DNA of 41,919 bases from Thiocapsa sp. UBA6158 (GCF_002423035.1 NZ_DIUM01000118.1:1-41919); one strand, 5' to 3'. Positions 25,142-33,836 are shown, counted from the stretch's first letter. Made by a program: numbers and translations. The notes: generated by a model not told the origin, from the sequence alone.

Positions 25142-26584
25142 TCAGCGCCCCATTTGATTGAGATGAAAGCGGTTTCGTAAGAAGGCCTGAAAGTGGCCGA
25201 CCTCCTCGAGCGCAAGCTTCAAACGTCCCTCTTCGATCCGATTCAGCCGCTCGAGCGGTAGATAGTTGTTGGGCTCGCGGCCTTCCTCGAGTGCGAGCAG
25301 CTGCGCGCGCAGCCGCAAGGTCACCAGAAAATCCAGGGCGGCGATCAGACTTTCCGCTTGCTCGGCACGCAGGATTCCGGCTTCGCGCAAGCCGAACACA
25401 CGGCCGCGGGTACCGCCGTCGCCGACGCCCGCCTGCAGGGCCATTGCCTTGACCCCCTCGGTGATCGGAAAGATACCGGCCTTCTTCAGCTCGATGCTGC
25501 CGCGATGCGGCCCATGTCGTTCCGGCTTGATCCCACCGAAAAACCCCAAGGGCGGCTTGAAGCCGACCGCATTGGCGGCGCTGTGAGCCAAAAACAGATT
25601 ATTTGCACGCAACTGCGCAGTGATGTGGGCCTTCAACGCGGCCTCGAAGCTCGCATCTCCGTAAAGGGTGCGCAGATCGAAGAACATGCTGCCCGAGAGG
25701 ATGTTCTCGGGCGACGGGGTGCGCAGCCATCCATCGAGAACACGTTTCCACTCGGAGAGACTGCGCCGCCACGCCTCGTTCTTCGCCATGATGCCGCCGT
25801 GGCACGCCGGCACGCCGATCCCCACGAGATGGTCGATCAAGTCGACACTGAAGGCCGCAAGGCGCTCGCGCTCGTCCGCCGTCAGATCGTCCGCGTAGAC
25901 GATCGCATTGTCCTGATCGGTCGAGAGTGTCTGCTCCTGCCGGCCTTCGCTCCCCAGTGCGAGGAAGGCGAAGCGATCCGTGAGATCGGGATAGCGCTCG
26001 GTGCGCACCAACTCGATCAGACGCACCAGGATGCGGTCGTTCAGATGCGCCACCGTCTGCACCAGATCCTTGGTCGCCACGCCTGTGCCCGACAGGTGCA
26101 CGACGAGCTTCTCCAGCTTCTCGTGCAGGATCTTCAGATCATCGACGTCGGCCGCCTCCTCGATCTCCTTCATCAACTGCTGGGGCGAGCGACTTTGCAG
26201 CCGCAGCGCGTCGGTATCCGTGACGATCCCGCAAAGCGCACCGCTCGCATCCACCACACACAACCGGTGGATTCGCCTGCGGCTCATCAGGTGAAGCGCC
26301 GCGAAAAGATAGTCGTCCTCGCCGATCGTCACCAGGGGGCTGTTCATGATGTCGCTTACGCGCAGCGCGCCGGGATTCTGCCCCCGCGCCACGACCTTGT
26401 TGCGCAGGTCACGGTCCGTCACCATCCCGACCGGAACCTGATCCGAGCACACCACAATGCTCGAGATGTTTCGCTCGCTCATCATCTCCGCGGCGACAAC
26501 CAGCGACTCATCCTGCTCGCAGGTTACGACATCGCGTTGACACAGATCCCTGACGGGAACGAAAAACACATTATCAGCGGACAT
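25142..26584 (-). CDS. CBS-pair and DUF294 nucleotidyltransferase-like protein
   Basis: A 480-aa cytoplasmic protein. Two CBS domains (about 8-65 and 72-130: SIVVCSDQVPVGMVTDRDLR, then LCVVDASGALCGIVTDTD) probably bind adenine nucleotides. A nucleotidyltransferase domain follows, with LALGSEGRQEQTLSTDQDNA, the G-S...D-x-D active-site pattern of the GlnD-like/DUF294 superfamily. A C-terminal DUF294_C helical domain ends near EEVGHFQAFLRNRF. Members are predicted signal-transduction transferases with unknown substrates. The ATG at 26584 has GAGG upstream; a longer frame to 26695 lacks conserved sequence. Confidence 0.88.
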   Translation of the reverse strand: MSADNVFFVPVRDLCQRDVVTCEQDESLVVAAEMMSERNISSIVVCSDQVPVGMVTDRDLRNKVVARGQNPGALRVSDIMNSPLVTIGEDDYLFAALHLMSRRRIHRLCVVDASGALCGIVTDTDALRLQSRSPQQLMKEIEEAADVDDLKILHEKLEKLVVHLSGTGVATKDLVQTVAHLNDRILVRLIELVRTERYPDLTDRFAFLALGSEGRQEQTLSTDQDNAIVYADDLTADERERLAAFSVDLIDHLVGIGVPACHGGIMAKNEAWRRSLSEWKRVLDGWLRTPSPENILSGSMFFDLRTLYGDASFEAALKAHITAQLRANNLFLAHSAANAVGFKPPLGFFGGIKPERHGPHRGSIELKKAGIFPITEGVKAMALQAGVGDGGTRGRVFGLREAGILRAEQAESLIAALDFLVTLRLRAQLLALEEGREPNNYLPLERLNRIEEGRLKLALEEVGHFQAFLRNRFHLNQMGR

Positions 26585-26794
26585 TGGGCCTCGATAGCGA
26601 CTGATTTTGATCACTGCATCGACGGTGGAGCTGCGCGTTGGACCGCAAAGCGCTCCATCCGCGATCCGATGCATTCGTGAGATGGATCGATCCAACGGGA
26701 CGGGACCGAATCCGCAGACGCCACTTTATCCCGGGGAACCCGATCACGCGAGACCGAGCGAGCGACACCGGCGACTCGCGCCGCCTCGGCGACG

Positions 26795-26823
26795 TTGACC
26801 GCGCCAACCTCGCCTGGTACATT
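26795..26823 (+). promoter_or_regulatory. Sigma70-type promoter of tRNA-Val
   Basis: TTGACC (26795-26800), a 17-bp spacer and TACATT (26818-26823). The -10 box ends 13 bp before the mature tRNA, leaving a leader of a few bases. Confidence 0.75.
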
Positions 26824-26836
26824 GCATCGCTCAGTC

Positions 26837-26911
26837 GGGCGCATAGCTCAGCGGGAGAGCACTGTCTTCACACGGCAGGGGTCGGTGGTTCGATCCCACC
26901 TGCGCCCACCA
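26837..26911 (+). tRNA. tRNA-Val (anticodon CAC)
   Basis: A 75-nt cloverleaf. The acceptor GGGCGCA pairs with TGCGCCC, then A and encoded CCA. The anticodon stem CTGTC/GGCAG (one G-T pair) closes the loop TTCACAC with CAC at 34-36, and the T arm is GGTTCGATCC. There is a single copy in the window and no sign of integration at its 3' end. Confidence 0.95.
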
Positions 26912-26932
26912 ACAAAACAAGAGCTCACGAAG

Positions 26933-26956
26933 AACCGGCCCAAAGCCGGTTTTTTT
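26933..26956 (+). terminator. Rho-independent terminator of tRNA-Val
   Basis: AACCGGC (26933-26939) pairs with GCCGGTT (26945-26951) around CCAAA and runs into a tract of seven T. It lies 22 bp after the tRNA. Confidence 0.88.
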
Positions 26957-27019
26957 GTACGTGTGTCGGAAGTGCCGGCCACCTCGAACACAAAAAACCC
27001 GACACATGGCCGGGTCCGA

Positions 27020-27690
27020 TATCGCGTCACGTCGGCTGGAAGGGTGTTCATCGTCAGGCGGCCGGCGTCCGTGCCGACCTCGCCGAGATCGATGTAATGG
27101 GCCGAGAGGTCGAGCGCGATGGTCTCCGTCAACGCATACCCGGTGCCGATGGCAAGCCGATAGGCAAAGTTGGTCCGTTCGCCGTCGGGCGTGACGCTGA
27201 TCTTGTGCCGCCTGGTGTTCTCCGGGAAGAGATAGGTTATCTCTCCGAGGCTGTTGCGAGCCACGCCGACGCCGGCCCCGATGTAGGGCTGAAAGCGGCC
27301 CAGGTCGATCCCGCTGAGTGGAGAGATCAAGGAAGACATTGGCCATGCCGTTCCAGGACTGGAGGTCCGCCGAGACCGGTTGATGGGAGCCGACCGAGAG
27401 AAAGTTCGCGTTGCCCTCGTAGTCGATCTCGAAGCGATAACCGAGCGAGAGATCGGTCCGTAGCCAAGGCAACAGTCGTCTGCCCACTGCAACCTCCAGC
27501 ACGGGGTAGTTGCCGAAGTCGCCATAGGCCCCGATGGGTCTGCCGTCGTACCCCCTTGCACAGCCAAAGAGCGCGGCCGGCTGCCGCGATGAACAATCGC
27601 GATCGGAAAAGTCCGCGTCTTCGGACTGTTCATAACCGAGGGTGGCACGGACGTACCAGTCAGAGGCTTCAGCCAATGTTTCGAGGCCGA
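27020..27690 (-). pseudogene. Outer-membrane beta-barrel protein, frameshifted and truncated
   Basis: Two overlapping minus-strand frames together encode a barrel of the OmpA/porin-like type. The 5' part reads DWYVRATLGYEQSED...FGNYPVLEVAVGRRLLPWLRTDLSLGYRFEIDYEG. The 3' part reads GIDLGRFQPYIGAGVGVARN...FAYRLAIGTGYALTETIALDLSAHYIDLG. The frame changes between NVFLDL and SGIDLG, near 27320-27330. No signal peptide or start precedes DWYV, and the barrel does not end in the expected C-terminal aromatic before the tRNA-Val terminator. Both ends are therefore lost as well, and it is a remnant rather than a single sequencing error. Confidence 0.75.
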
Positions 27691-27734
27691 GAGAAAGAGG
27701 TTGGACGGGGCCGTCGTGCTCGGTCACCGCTCGG

Positions 27735-28040
27735 TCGACTATCCGGATTCTCGGCCGCCATGGCCAGCTCCTCGGCGTCGACGGTCTTGCCAAAGAAGAG
27801 ATCGGCCCCCTGACGGGTCAGGCTGAGCTGGATGGGCTCGGGAGGCAGGCCATATTTGCAGGCGTTGTCGAGCAGATTGGCGAGGATGGTGGTCAGCAAC
27901 AATGGATCGGCCGCGCCGAGCAGAATGATCCGCGCCCGCATCACGAGGCTCTGCGGCGCGCTGTGCTGGCCCACGATGGCCTCGAGACGGCGGCGGGGTT
28001 TGTTGGACAGGTCAATGGGGGCAGCAACACAGCGGGCCAT
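27735..28040 (-). pseudogene. Chimeric remnant: IS630 transposase N-terminus joined to histidine kinase fragment
   Basis: From ATG 28040 the frame begins MARCVAAPIDLSNKPRRRLE, then APQSLVMRARIILLGAAD, the N-terminus of IS630-family transposases. It passes without interruption into LLLTTILANLLDNACKYGLP, the N-box region of a histidine kinase ATPase domain, followed by IQLSLTRQG. Neither half is complete: the transposase lacks its DDE domain, and the kinase lacks H, G1 and G2 boxes. It marks an old insertion and deletion event. Confidence 0.65.
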
Positions 28041-28156
28041 GGCGAACGCGCCGACATAAGTGATATTGAACATGGCCATCATGTTGGCGTGTACACTTCA
28101 CAAACGGTATCAGGATTTCCACTCTGCAGCCACTCTGCAGCACTAGCCAACCCCCA

Positions 28157-28780
28157 TCAGACGGACGGGTTCAGGCTGTAGGTGCCGGTCAGTGTGGCCG
28201 TGGCCAGGACATGCCCCTCAAGCGCTTTGCGAACGGCTCTCCCGTCGAGTGTGTCGCTGATCTCCAGCGCCGGCACATCAAGAGCGTATAGCGTGAATAG
28301 GTAATGATGGATGCGCTCGTCATTCCAGGGCGGACAAGGACCGTCGTAACCGAAGTAGTCGCCCGCCATGTCGGTATCAGCGGCGAACCACCCCGTATAG
28401 TCATTCAGGCCATGACGCAACCCATCGGGCGCGCCCGGTCCCGACTTGCCCCGCGCGATGACGCCGCTGGAATGACTGCCTTCTGCAATCTCTGTGACGG
28501 AGGCGGGGATATCCATCAGGATCCAGTGGAAGAAATCGACCCGAGGCAAGGACGCCGGCACCGTGCGGCCCTCTTGATTCACGTCGCCGCCCCGACTCGG
28601 AACGTCCGGATCATGGCAGATCAACACGAACGAACGGGTGTCCTGCGGGACATCCGTCCAGGCCAGATGCGGATTGAGGTTGTCGGACAGGGCGATATGC
28701 GTCTCCGGTGCGATCCGGGCAAACGCATAGCGGGCGTTAATCGCCTCGCCCTCGGTGATGCTGGTGCTGAATAACTTCAT
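28157..28780 (-). CDS. YbhB/YbcL family PEBP (Raf kinase inhibitor-like) protein
   Basis: A 207-aa phosphatidylethanolamine-binding-protein-like protein. Conserved pieces are NLNPHLAWTDVPQDTRSFVLICHDPDVPS (ligand pocket Asp), FFHWILMDIPASV (pocket His) and YFGYDGPCPPWNDERIHHYLFTLYALDV, ending with GHVLATATLTGTYSL. Slightly longer than E. coli YbhB (about 160 aa) because of an insert with a WFAADTDMAGDY segment. No signal peptide is seen, so it is probably cytoplasmic. The physiological ligand of bacterial members is unknown. Confidence 0.9.
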   Translation of the reverse strand: MKLFSTSITEGEAINARYAFARIAPETHIALSDNLNPHLAWTDVPQDTRSFVLICHDPDVPSRGGDVNQEGRTVPASLPRVDFFHWILMDIPASVTEIAEGSHSSGVIARGKSGPGAPDGLRHGLNDYTGWFAADTDMAGDYFGYDGPCPPWNDERIHHYLFTLYALDVPALEISDTLDGRAVRKALEGHVLATATLTGTYSLNPSV

Positions 28781-28978
28781 AGCAGTCCTCTTTGTCGTGG
28801 TCTTGGTGGGGGCTTTTCATCGCTCCGCCCATGTCGGCGGGCGACGTGCGCAGTCAGGCCATCTTGGCCTGAGAGGATCAGTGCTGGAAGCCCTGATGGC
28901 CTCTGGCACGCGTGGGCCTCGATCTAGGATCATCGTTTCGGTCACATCGATCGGCCGTGTCCAGGTCGCCGCCCGCAG

Positions 28979-29073
28979 CCCGGGTACGCCGGATTCATCC
29001 GGCCCCCGAGCGCGCCCACGCGGCGGACTGAAGTCCGCCTCCTCAGGTGCCGACTGAAGTCGGCGTACCCGGG
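28979..29073. repeat. Structured palindromic repeat (REP/BIME-like, three hairpins)
   Basis: Outer arms CCCGGGTACGCCG (28979-28991) and CGGCGTACCCGGG (29061-29073) are exact complements. Between them are three hairpins: GCCGGA-TTCA-TCCGGC (28988-29003), GGCGGAC-TGAA-GTCCGCC (29022-29039) and GCCGAC-TGAA-GTCGGC (29049-29064). The last two share the GACTGAAGTC core. It lies in the noncoding gap between the PEBP and YqaA-like genes, as REP-type elements do. Confidence 0.75.
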
Positions 29074-29105
29074 CGCAGGTCACGGGCACGGTGAGTCGCA
29101 CCCCG

Positions 29106-29543
29106 TCACATCCATCCTAGCACCAGCGCACTTAAGACGAGATAACGGCCGCCTTTGGCAATCGTGACCAGGCAAAGGAACGGCCAGAGTGGCTCCCGGA
29201 GGAGGCCGGCGACCAGAGTGAGCGGGTCGCCGATGATAGGCACCCAGCTCAACAGCAACGACCAACGGCCGGTGCGTCGATAGAATCGCTGTGCCTGCGC
29301 CAACCGGGGCGCGCTGACCGGAAACCAGCGTCGATGGGCATAGCGCTCCAGGCCGCGCCCGATGGCCCAGTTCACCACCGCACCCAGAACATTGCCGACG
29401 GTCGCGACCGTCAACAACGCCCAGATTGCGTGGGCGTCGGCGAGCAGCAGTCCGACCAACAGGGCTTCGGACTGCAACGGCAGGAGACTGGCGGACCCCA
29501 GCGCGGCGAGGAACAGGCCGAGGTAACCGGCGAGCCCCGCCAT
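29106..29543 (-). CDS. YqaA-like SNARE-associated (DedA-related) membrane protein
   Basis: A 145-aa integral membrane protein with four hydrophobic stretches: GLAGYLGLFLAALGSASLLP, ALLVGLLLADAHAIWALLTV, WSLLLSWVPIIGDPLTLVAG and the C-terminal KGGRYLVLSALVLGWM. The order PLQSEALLVGLL, GNVLGAVVNWAIGRG and PIIGDPLTLVAGLLREPLWPFL is typical of YqaA, a short relative of DedA. DedA proteins are lipid scramblase/flippase-type; for YqaA this is inference. The start ATG at 29543 lies just before a hairpin at 29557-29571. Confidence 0.88.
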   Translation of the reverse strand: MAGLAGYLGLFLAALGSASLLPLQSEALLVGLLLADAHAIWALLTVATVGNVLGAVVNWAIGRGLERYAHRRWFPVSAPRLAQAQRFYRRTGRWSLLLSWVPIIGDPLTLVAGLLREPLWPFLCLVTIAKGGRYLVLSALVLGWM

Positions 29544-29556
29544 CAGGCGGGCACGC

Positions 29557-29571
29557 CGGGCGTGACGCCCG
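29557..29571. terminator. Short hairpin between secreted-protein and YqaA-like genes
   Basis: CGGGCG (29557-29562) pairs with CGCCCG (29566-29571) around TGA. It sits between the stop of the gene at 29595 and the start at 29543, and could reduce read-through within the minus-strand group. Confidence 0.35.
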
Positions 29572-29594
29572 TTTGGGTCTCGGCGCTAACCGGT

Positions 29595-30068
29595 CTAAGG
29601 CGTCAGCCCGAGCGCACTGCGCAGGGCTGCGGCGTCGGGTAGGAAGCGAATGGCGGTAATGGTTCCGGCATCGGCTTCGATCAGGGTGATCTTACCGGCC
29701 TCGCGCGGCAGCGTTGCAGTATCTTCCGGGCTGCGCCCGAGCAGCATCGGATAGGGTCGCTTGCGCATCTTCGGCAGGGCGATGACGCTGGTGATGATCC
29801 CCGGCATGGCGCTGATATCCGCCACGTAGAGGATGCCGGCGGCCTCCAGGCTCGCCGTCGTTTGGTCTTCCAGGGCGGTCTCGACCAGGCTCGACACATC
29901 CCGTTCGGCGCTGAAGATCACGGCCTTGGTTTGCGCGTTCAGGGCATGGGAAGCATCGTGCTGGTCTTTGTAGGTCAAGGCGGGCAGGGGCGCGCCGACC
30001 TCAACCGGTGTGCTCGCGGCTGCGAGGATCGGAAACAGGAGCAGGGTCAGGCAGAGCATGCGCGTCAT
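29595..30068 (-). CDS. Secreted protein with thioredoxin-like pattern, no active-site cysteines
   Basis: A 157-aa protein with a Sec signal peptide (MTRMLCLTLLLFPILAAAST). The mature start VEVGAPLPALTYKDQHDASHALNAQTKAVIFSAERD looks like a peroxiredoxin/YtfJ-type thioredoxin fold entry. However, the CXXC or peroxidatic cysteine is absent; the mature protein has no cysteine at all. Similar proteins carry uncertain annotations. The ATG at 30068 has GAGGA 8 bp upstream; a longer ORF start at 30083 is less likely. It lies 39 bp downstream of the TRAP large permease and may be co-transcribed with it. Confidence 0.7.
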   Translation of the reverse strand: MTRMLCLTLLLFPILAAASTPVEVGAPLPALTYKDQHDASHALNAQTKAVIFSAERDVSSLVETALEDQTTASLEAAGILYVADISAMPGIITSVIALPKMRKRPYPMLLGRSPEDTATLPREAGKITLIEADAGTITAIRFLPDAAALRSALGLTP

Positions 30069-30107
30069 GGGTGTAGTCCTCAAAATAAGGTCGTGATGAC
30101 TGTGTGG

Positions 30108-31874
30108 TTACCAACCGGACTGGACGCCCGGACGGTTCGGATCTGCGGCGTCTGCGGGGTCTGCGGCATCATCGGCGGCGGCGGGGCCGCTACCCCAGCC
30201 GTCGCCGCTGCCGGGCTGGCCCCAGCCGTCACCGCTGCCCTGCACCTCGATGCGGATTTGATCCAGATCGACGTCGACGGGCTTCTCCAGACCGAAGGTG
30301 ACGAGCTCCGGGAAGGCGATCAAAGCAACGACCATGCTGATCTGAATCAGCACGAATGCGATGGATCCGCGGTAGATGTCCACCGTGCGGATCCCTTCGA
30401 TCCGCCGTCGGGTCACCCGGTCGATGTAGGCCTGCTTCGGTGCGACGCTGCGCAGATAAAAGAGCGCGAAACCAAAGGGTGGAGTCAGGAACGAGGTCTG
30501 CAGGTTCATCGCGAGCAGAACGCCGAACCAGACCGGATCGATGCCCAGGTTGTTGGCCACCGGGACCAGTAATGGGATGAGGATAAAGGCGATCTCGAAG
30601 AAATCCAGAAAGAAGCCCAGCAGAAAGACCAGGATGTTGACGAACACCAGGAAGCCGAGTTGACCACCGGGCAGTTGATCGAACAGGTGCTCGACCCAGG
30701 CCTGGCCATCCACCGCGGTGAAGGTGAAGCTGAAGATGGTCGAGCCGATCAGGATAAAGAGCACGAAGCAGGAAAGACGCGCGGTGGATTCCAGCGCCTG
30801 CTTGAGCAGCGCAAATGTGAGCTTGCGCCTGACAACGGCGATCAGCATGGCGCCGACGGCACCCAGGGCGCCGGCTTCGGTCGGTGTGGCCACGCCCAGA
30901 AAGATCGTGCCCAACACCAGGAAGATCAGCGCGAGCGGTGGGATCAGGACGAAGACCACGCGCTCGGTGATCCGTGAGAGCAAGCCGAGACCGAGCAGCC
31001 GATTCAATACCGCCAGGACCGTCGCCAGCAGTGCGCCGAACAGCATCGACACGACGATGACGACATCGCGTGCCGGCGTGACCTCGGTTCCCTCCAACAG
31101 GCTCATCAGCTCACCGTAACCCTGTCCGAAGGCCGTGGTGATCACGAGGATCGCGATGCCGAAGACCCCCAGCGAGCGCAGCCCCGAGTGTCCGTTGGAT
31201 TCGCGGCAGGTGCGCGCCTGCGGTGGCAGTGCCGGCACCAGCGCGGGCTTGAAGATCGCCAGGACGATGATGTAGAGCACATACAGGCCAATGAGCATCA
31301 GCGCCGGGAGGAGTGCGCCCTTGTAGAGATCGCCGACACTGCGGCCGAGCTGATCGGCCAGCACGATCAGCACCAGCGAGGGCGGAACCACTTGCGCCAG
31401 CGTGCCCGATGCGGTGATGGCGCCGGTGGCGATCGCCGGGCTGTAGCCATAACGCAGCATGATCGGTAGCGAGATCAGCGCCATGGAGATGACCGAGGCT
31501 GCGACGATACCGGTGGTGGCCGCCAGCAGGGCACCGACGAGGATAACGGTCAAGGCCAGTCCGCCGCGCACCGGGCCGAAGACCTGGCCGACCGTATCGA
31601 GCAGATCCTCGGCCATCCCGCTGCGCTCCAGAACCAGCCCCATGAGCGTGAAAAAGGGAATCGCCAGCAGGGTCTCGTTCTGCATGATGCCGAAGACCCG
31701 CAGGGGCAGCGCCTGGAACAGACTTGGCGGGATCAGCCCCAGCTCGATGCCGATGAAACCGAACAGGAGTCCGCAGGCAGCCAGCGAGAAGGCGACGGGA
31801 AAGCCGGAGAGGAGAAAGAGGACAAGCGACCCGAACATGAGTTCGGGGCTGTGGGCCGCGAAGAATTCGATCAT
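30108..31874 (-). CDS. dctM: TRAP transporter large permease DctM
   Basis: A 588-aa DctM-type permease with about 12-14 hydrophobic segments. Typical features are FLLSGFPVAFSLAACGLLFG, MQNETLLAIPFFTLMGLVLERSGMAEDLLD, TTGIVAASVISMALISLP, GTLAQVVPPSLVLIVLAD and SFLTPPFGFALFYLRSVAP near the end. It is longer than many DctM proteins (about 430), as in the mannitol/chloroaromatic and 2-oxoacid TRAP types. The last ~45 residues are a low-complexity hydrophilic tail with the repeat GSGDGWG twice and alternating AADDAADPADAADP. The start ATG overlaps the DctQ stop by ATGA. It drives Na+- or H+-dependent uptake with DctQ and DctP. Confidence 0.93.
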   Translation of the reverse strand: MIEFFAAHSPELMFGSLVLFLLSGFPVAFSLAACGLLFGFIGIELGLIPPSLFQALPLRVFGIMQNETLLAIPFFTLMGLVLERSGMAEDLLDTVGQVFGPVRGGLALTVILVGALLAATTGIVAASVISMALISLPIMLRYGYSPAIATGAITASGTLAQVVPPSLVLIVLADQLGRSVGDLYKGALLPALMLIGLYVLYIIVLAIFKPALVPALPPQARTCRESNGHSGLRSLGVFGIAILVITTAFGQGYGELMSLLEGTEVTPARDVVIVVSMLFGALLATVLAVLNRLLGLGLLSRITERVVFVLIPPLALIFLVLGTIFLGVATPTEAGALGAVGAMLIAVVRRKLTFALLKQALESTARLSCFVLFILIGSTIFSFTFTAVDGQAWVEHLFDQLPGGQLGFLVFVNILVFLLGFFLDFFEIAFILIPLLVPVANNLGIDPVWFGVLLAMNLQTSFLTPPFGFALFYLRSVAPKQAYIDRVTRRRIEGIRTVDIYRGSIAFVLIQISMVVALIAFPELVTFGLEKPVDVDLDQIRIEVQGSGDGWGQPGSGDGWGSGPAAADDAADPADAADPNRPGVQSGW

Positions 31875-32485
31875 CGCGCCGCCGAGTCGACGCCCGGTGC
31901 TGTGGTGGCGCTGTCCGCCGGGCCGATCGCCGTCGGGGACACCGCAACGTCCTCAGGTGATTCTTTGATCAAAGGGTTCGGCCCAAGGCCGCGCAGGAAG
32001 GCCACCCGCTTGATCAGTTCCGAGATTCCCTGCAGTCCGAGCAGGGCGAACCCGGCGGGCACCAGTGCATACACCGGCCAGCGGATCAGCCCGCCCGAGT
32101 TCGACGACACCTCCCCGGATTGGTATGCCTGCACCAGGATCGGCCAGGAGAAGACAATCATGAACCAGCACAGCGGCAGCAAAAAGACCAGGATGCCGAG
32201 AATGTCGATCAGGATGCGCGTGGACATGGACAGCCGATTCGCGACCACATCCACGCGCACATGGGCGTCCTTCAGAAAGGTGTAGCCGGCACCGAGCAGG
32301 AAGACGGCGGCAAACAGATACCATTGGATCTCGAGGATGGCATTTGATCCGATATTAAATAGCTTGCGGGCGATGGCATTGGTCGCGCTGATCAGGGTTG
32401 CGGCCAGCACCAGCCAGATGATGATGCGACCGAAGAGGCGGCTGATCGCATCAATGACGCCGGAGAGACGCAGCAGTGCCTTCAT
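31871..32485 (-). CDS. dctQ: TRAP transporter small permease DctQ
   Basis: A 204-aa small permease with four transmembrane helices: IIIWLVLAATLISATNAIA, ILEIQWYLFAAVFLLGAGYTF, IDILGILVFLLPLCWFMIVF and WPVYALVPAGFALLGLQGI. The family mark AGYTFLKDAHVRVDVVANRLS is present, and the motif SSNSGGLIRWP also fits the family. The hydrophilic C-terminus overlaps DctM by 4 bp. The start chosen is ATG 32485 (MKALLRLSGVIDAISRLFGR); the ribosome binding site is weak. Confidence 0.92.
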   Translation of the reverse strand: MKALLRLSGVIDAISRLFGRIIIWLVLAATLISATNAIARKLFNIGSNAILEIQWYLFAAVFLLGAGYTFLKDAHVRVDVVANRLSMSTRILIDILGILVFLLPLCWFMIVFSWPILVQAYQSGEVSSNSGGLIRWPVYALVPAGFALLGLQGISELIKRVAFLRGLGPNPLIKESPEDVAVSPTAIGPADSATTAPGVDSAAR

Positions 32486-32659
32486 TGGCCGACACCGGGC
32501 TGATCCGTGCGTTCGCGCAAGGTGCCCGACAGGGCGCAGTGGCACTGTTGGGTGGCGCGGCGCCTCTGTTCCTGACAGCCCCGCGTCATCGGCGTCGTCG
32601 TCCTGACGGAGAATGGCCGAGTAAGAAAGACTGAGAACAGCGCACGGCTCGGGCGCCGT

Positions 32660-33742
32660 CTACAGCTTCTGTGCCCCGAGGTATTGCGCATAGTTGCTTT
32701 CCGCCACGGCATCCCACTGCACTTGCTCGGCCTGAAAACGGCTGTAGTCGGTGAAGACCTTGCGCCAGCGCGGATTGGTCTCGTCCAGCTCGGCATAGAC
32801 CTCGCGCGACGCCTTGAATGCGGCATCCATCACATCTTTGGGAAAGCGCACGAGCGTGGTGCCTTCGGCCACCAGTTGCTTCAGGGCGGCAGGGTTGCGT
32901 GCGTCGTAACGCGCCTGACAACCGGAATGCGCTGCTGCGGCGGCCGTCGTGACGATGCTCTGATACGCCTTGGGCAGGCTGTTCCACTGCTCGGCGTTGA
33001 TGTAAAGCGAAAACTGGGTGCTGCCTTCCCACCAGGCCGGGTAGTAATAGTATTTGGCGACTTTATGCAGCCCGAGGCGAAGGTCGTCGTAGGGTCCGAT
33101 CCATTCGGTCGCATCGATCGTGCCCTTCTCCAGCGCCTGGTAGATCTCGCCGGCAGGCAGGTTCTGCGGGACCACGCCGAGTTTGGCCAGCACCCGGCCG
33201 CCGAAGCCGCCGACGCGGAACTTCAGCCCGTCCAGATCGGCCACCGACTTGACCTCCTTACGGTACCAGCCGCCCATCTGTGCGCCGGTATTGCCGCAGG
33301 GGAGGTTCACGATCTGGTAAGGCGCGTAGAACTCGCGCAGCAGCTCCAGACCATTGCCCTCGTACATCCAGGCCGTCATCGCGCGGGAGGTCATCCCGAA
33401 GGGCACCGCGCAATCGAGCGCGAAGGTCTCGTCCTTGCCGAAAAAATAGTAGGGGGCCGTGTGTGCGCACTCCACGGTGCCTTGCTGGATCGCGTCCACC
33501 ACACCGAACGCCGGCACCAGCTCGCCGGCCGGATGGACCGAGATGATGAAATTGCCCCCGGTGGCATCGGCGACATGTGCGGCAAAGGCTTCGCTCGCGC
33601 CGTACACCGTGTCCAGCGACTTGGGAAAGCTCGAGGCCAGGCGCCAGCGGATCGGTGCCTGTGCCTTGAGGATCGTCGGTGCAATCCCCGAGGAAAGAAT
33701 CCCGGCGATGCCGGCGCCCTGCAGAAGTTGGCGGCGTTGCAT
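32660..33742 (-). CDS. TRAP substrate-binding protein, TakP-like (2-oxoacid type)
   Basis: A 360-aa periplasmic binding protein. The N-terminus MQRRQLLQGAGIAGILSSGI has a twin-arginine-like RRQLL motif, so Tat export is possible. The mature protein opens APIRWRLASSFPKSLDTVYG and contains GTVECAHTAPYYFFGKDETFAL, GNTGAQMGGWYRKEV, LKFRVGGFGGRVLAKLGVVPQ and EKGTIDATEWIGPYDDLRLG. These blocks closely match Rhodobacter TakP, which binds pyruvate and other 2-oxo acids with a cation, so uptake of such acids is the likely function. It lies 174 bp upstream of dctQ and is the first gene of the group. Confidence 0.9.
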   Translation of the reverse strand: MQRRQLLQGAGIAGILSSGIAPTILKAQAPIRWRLASSFPKSLDTVYGASEAFAAHVADATGGNFIISVHPAGELVPAFGVVDAIQQGTVECAHTAPYYFFGKDETFALDCAVPFGMTSRAMTAWMYEGNGLELLREFYAPYQIVNLPCGNTGAQMGGWYRKEVKSVADLDGLKFRVGGFGGRVLAKLGVVPQNLPAGEIYQALEKGTIDATEWIGPYDDLRLGLHKVAKYYYYPAWWEGSTQFSLYINAEQWNSLPKAYQSIVTTAAAAAHSGCQARYDARNPAALKQLVAEGTTLVRFPKDVMDAAFKASREVYAELDETNPRWRKVFTDYSRFQAEQVQWDAVAESNYAQYLGAQKL

Positions 33743-33836
33743 AAAACTGTGTCCGTGGATGGGGGATTGCCTGACCGGAGATTGTAAGAACCAGGGCAGG
33801 GTGACACAACCGCGCGGACGGGCGCGGGTGGATCGG

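Noticed and set aside
26831..26911. Minus-strand ORF end with the VGSNHRPLPCEDSALPLSYAPD-type motif
   Set aside because: Antisense of tRNA-Val; not a protein.
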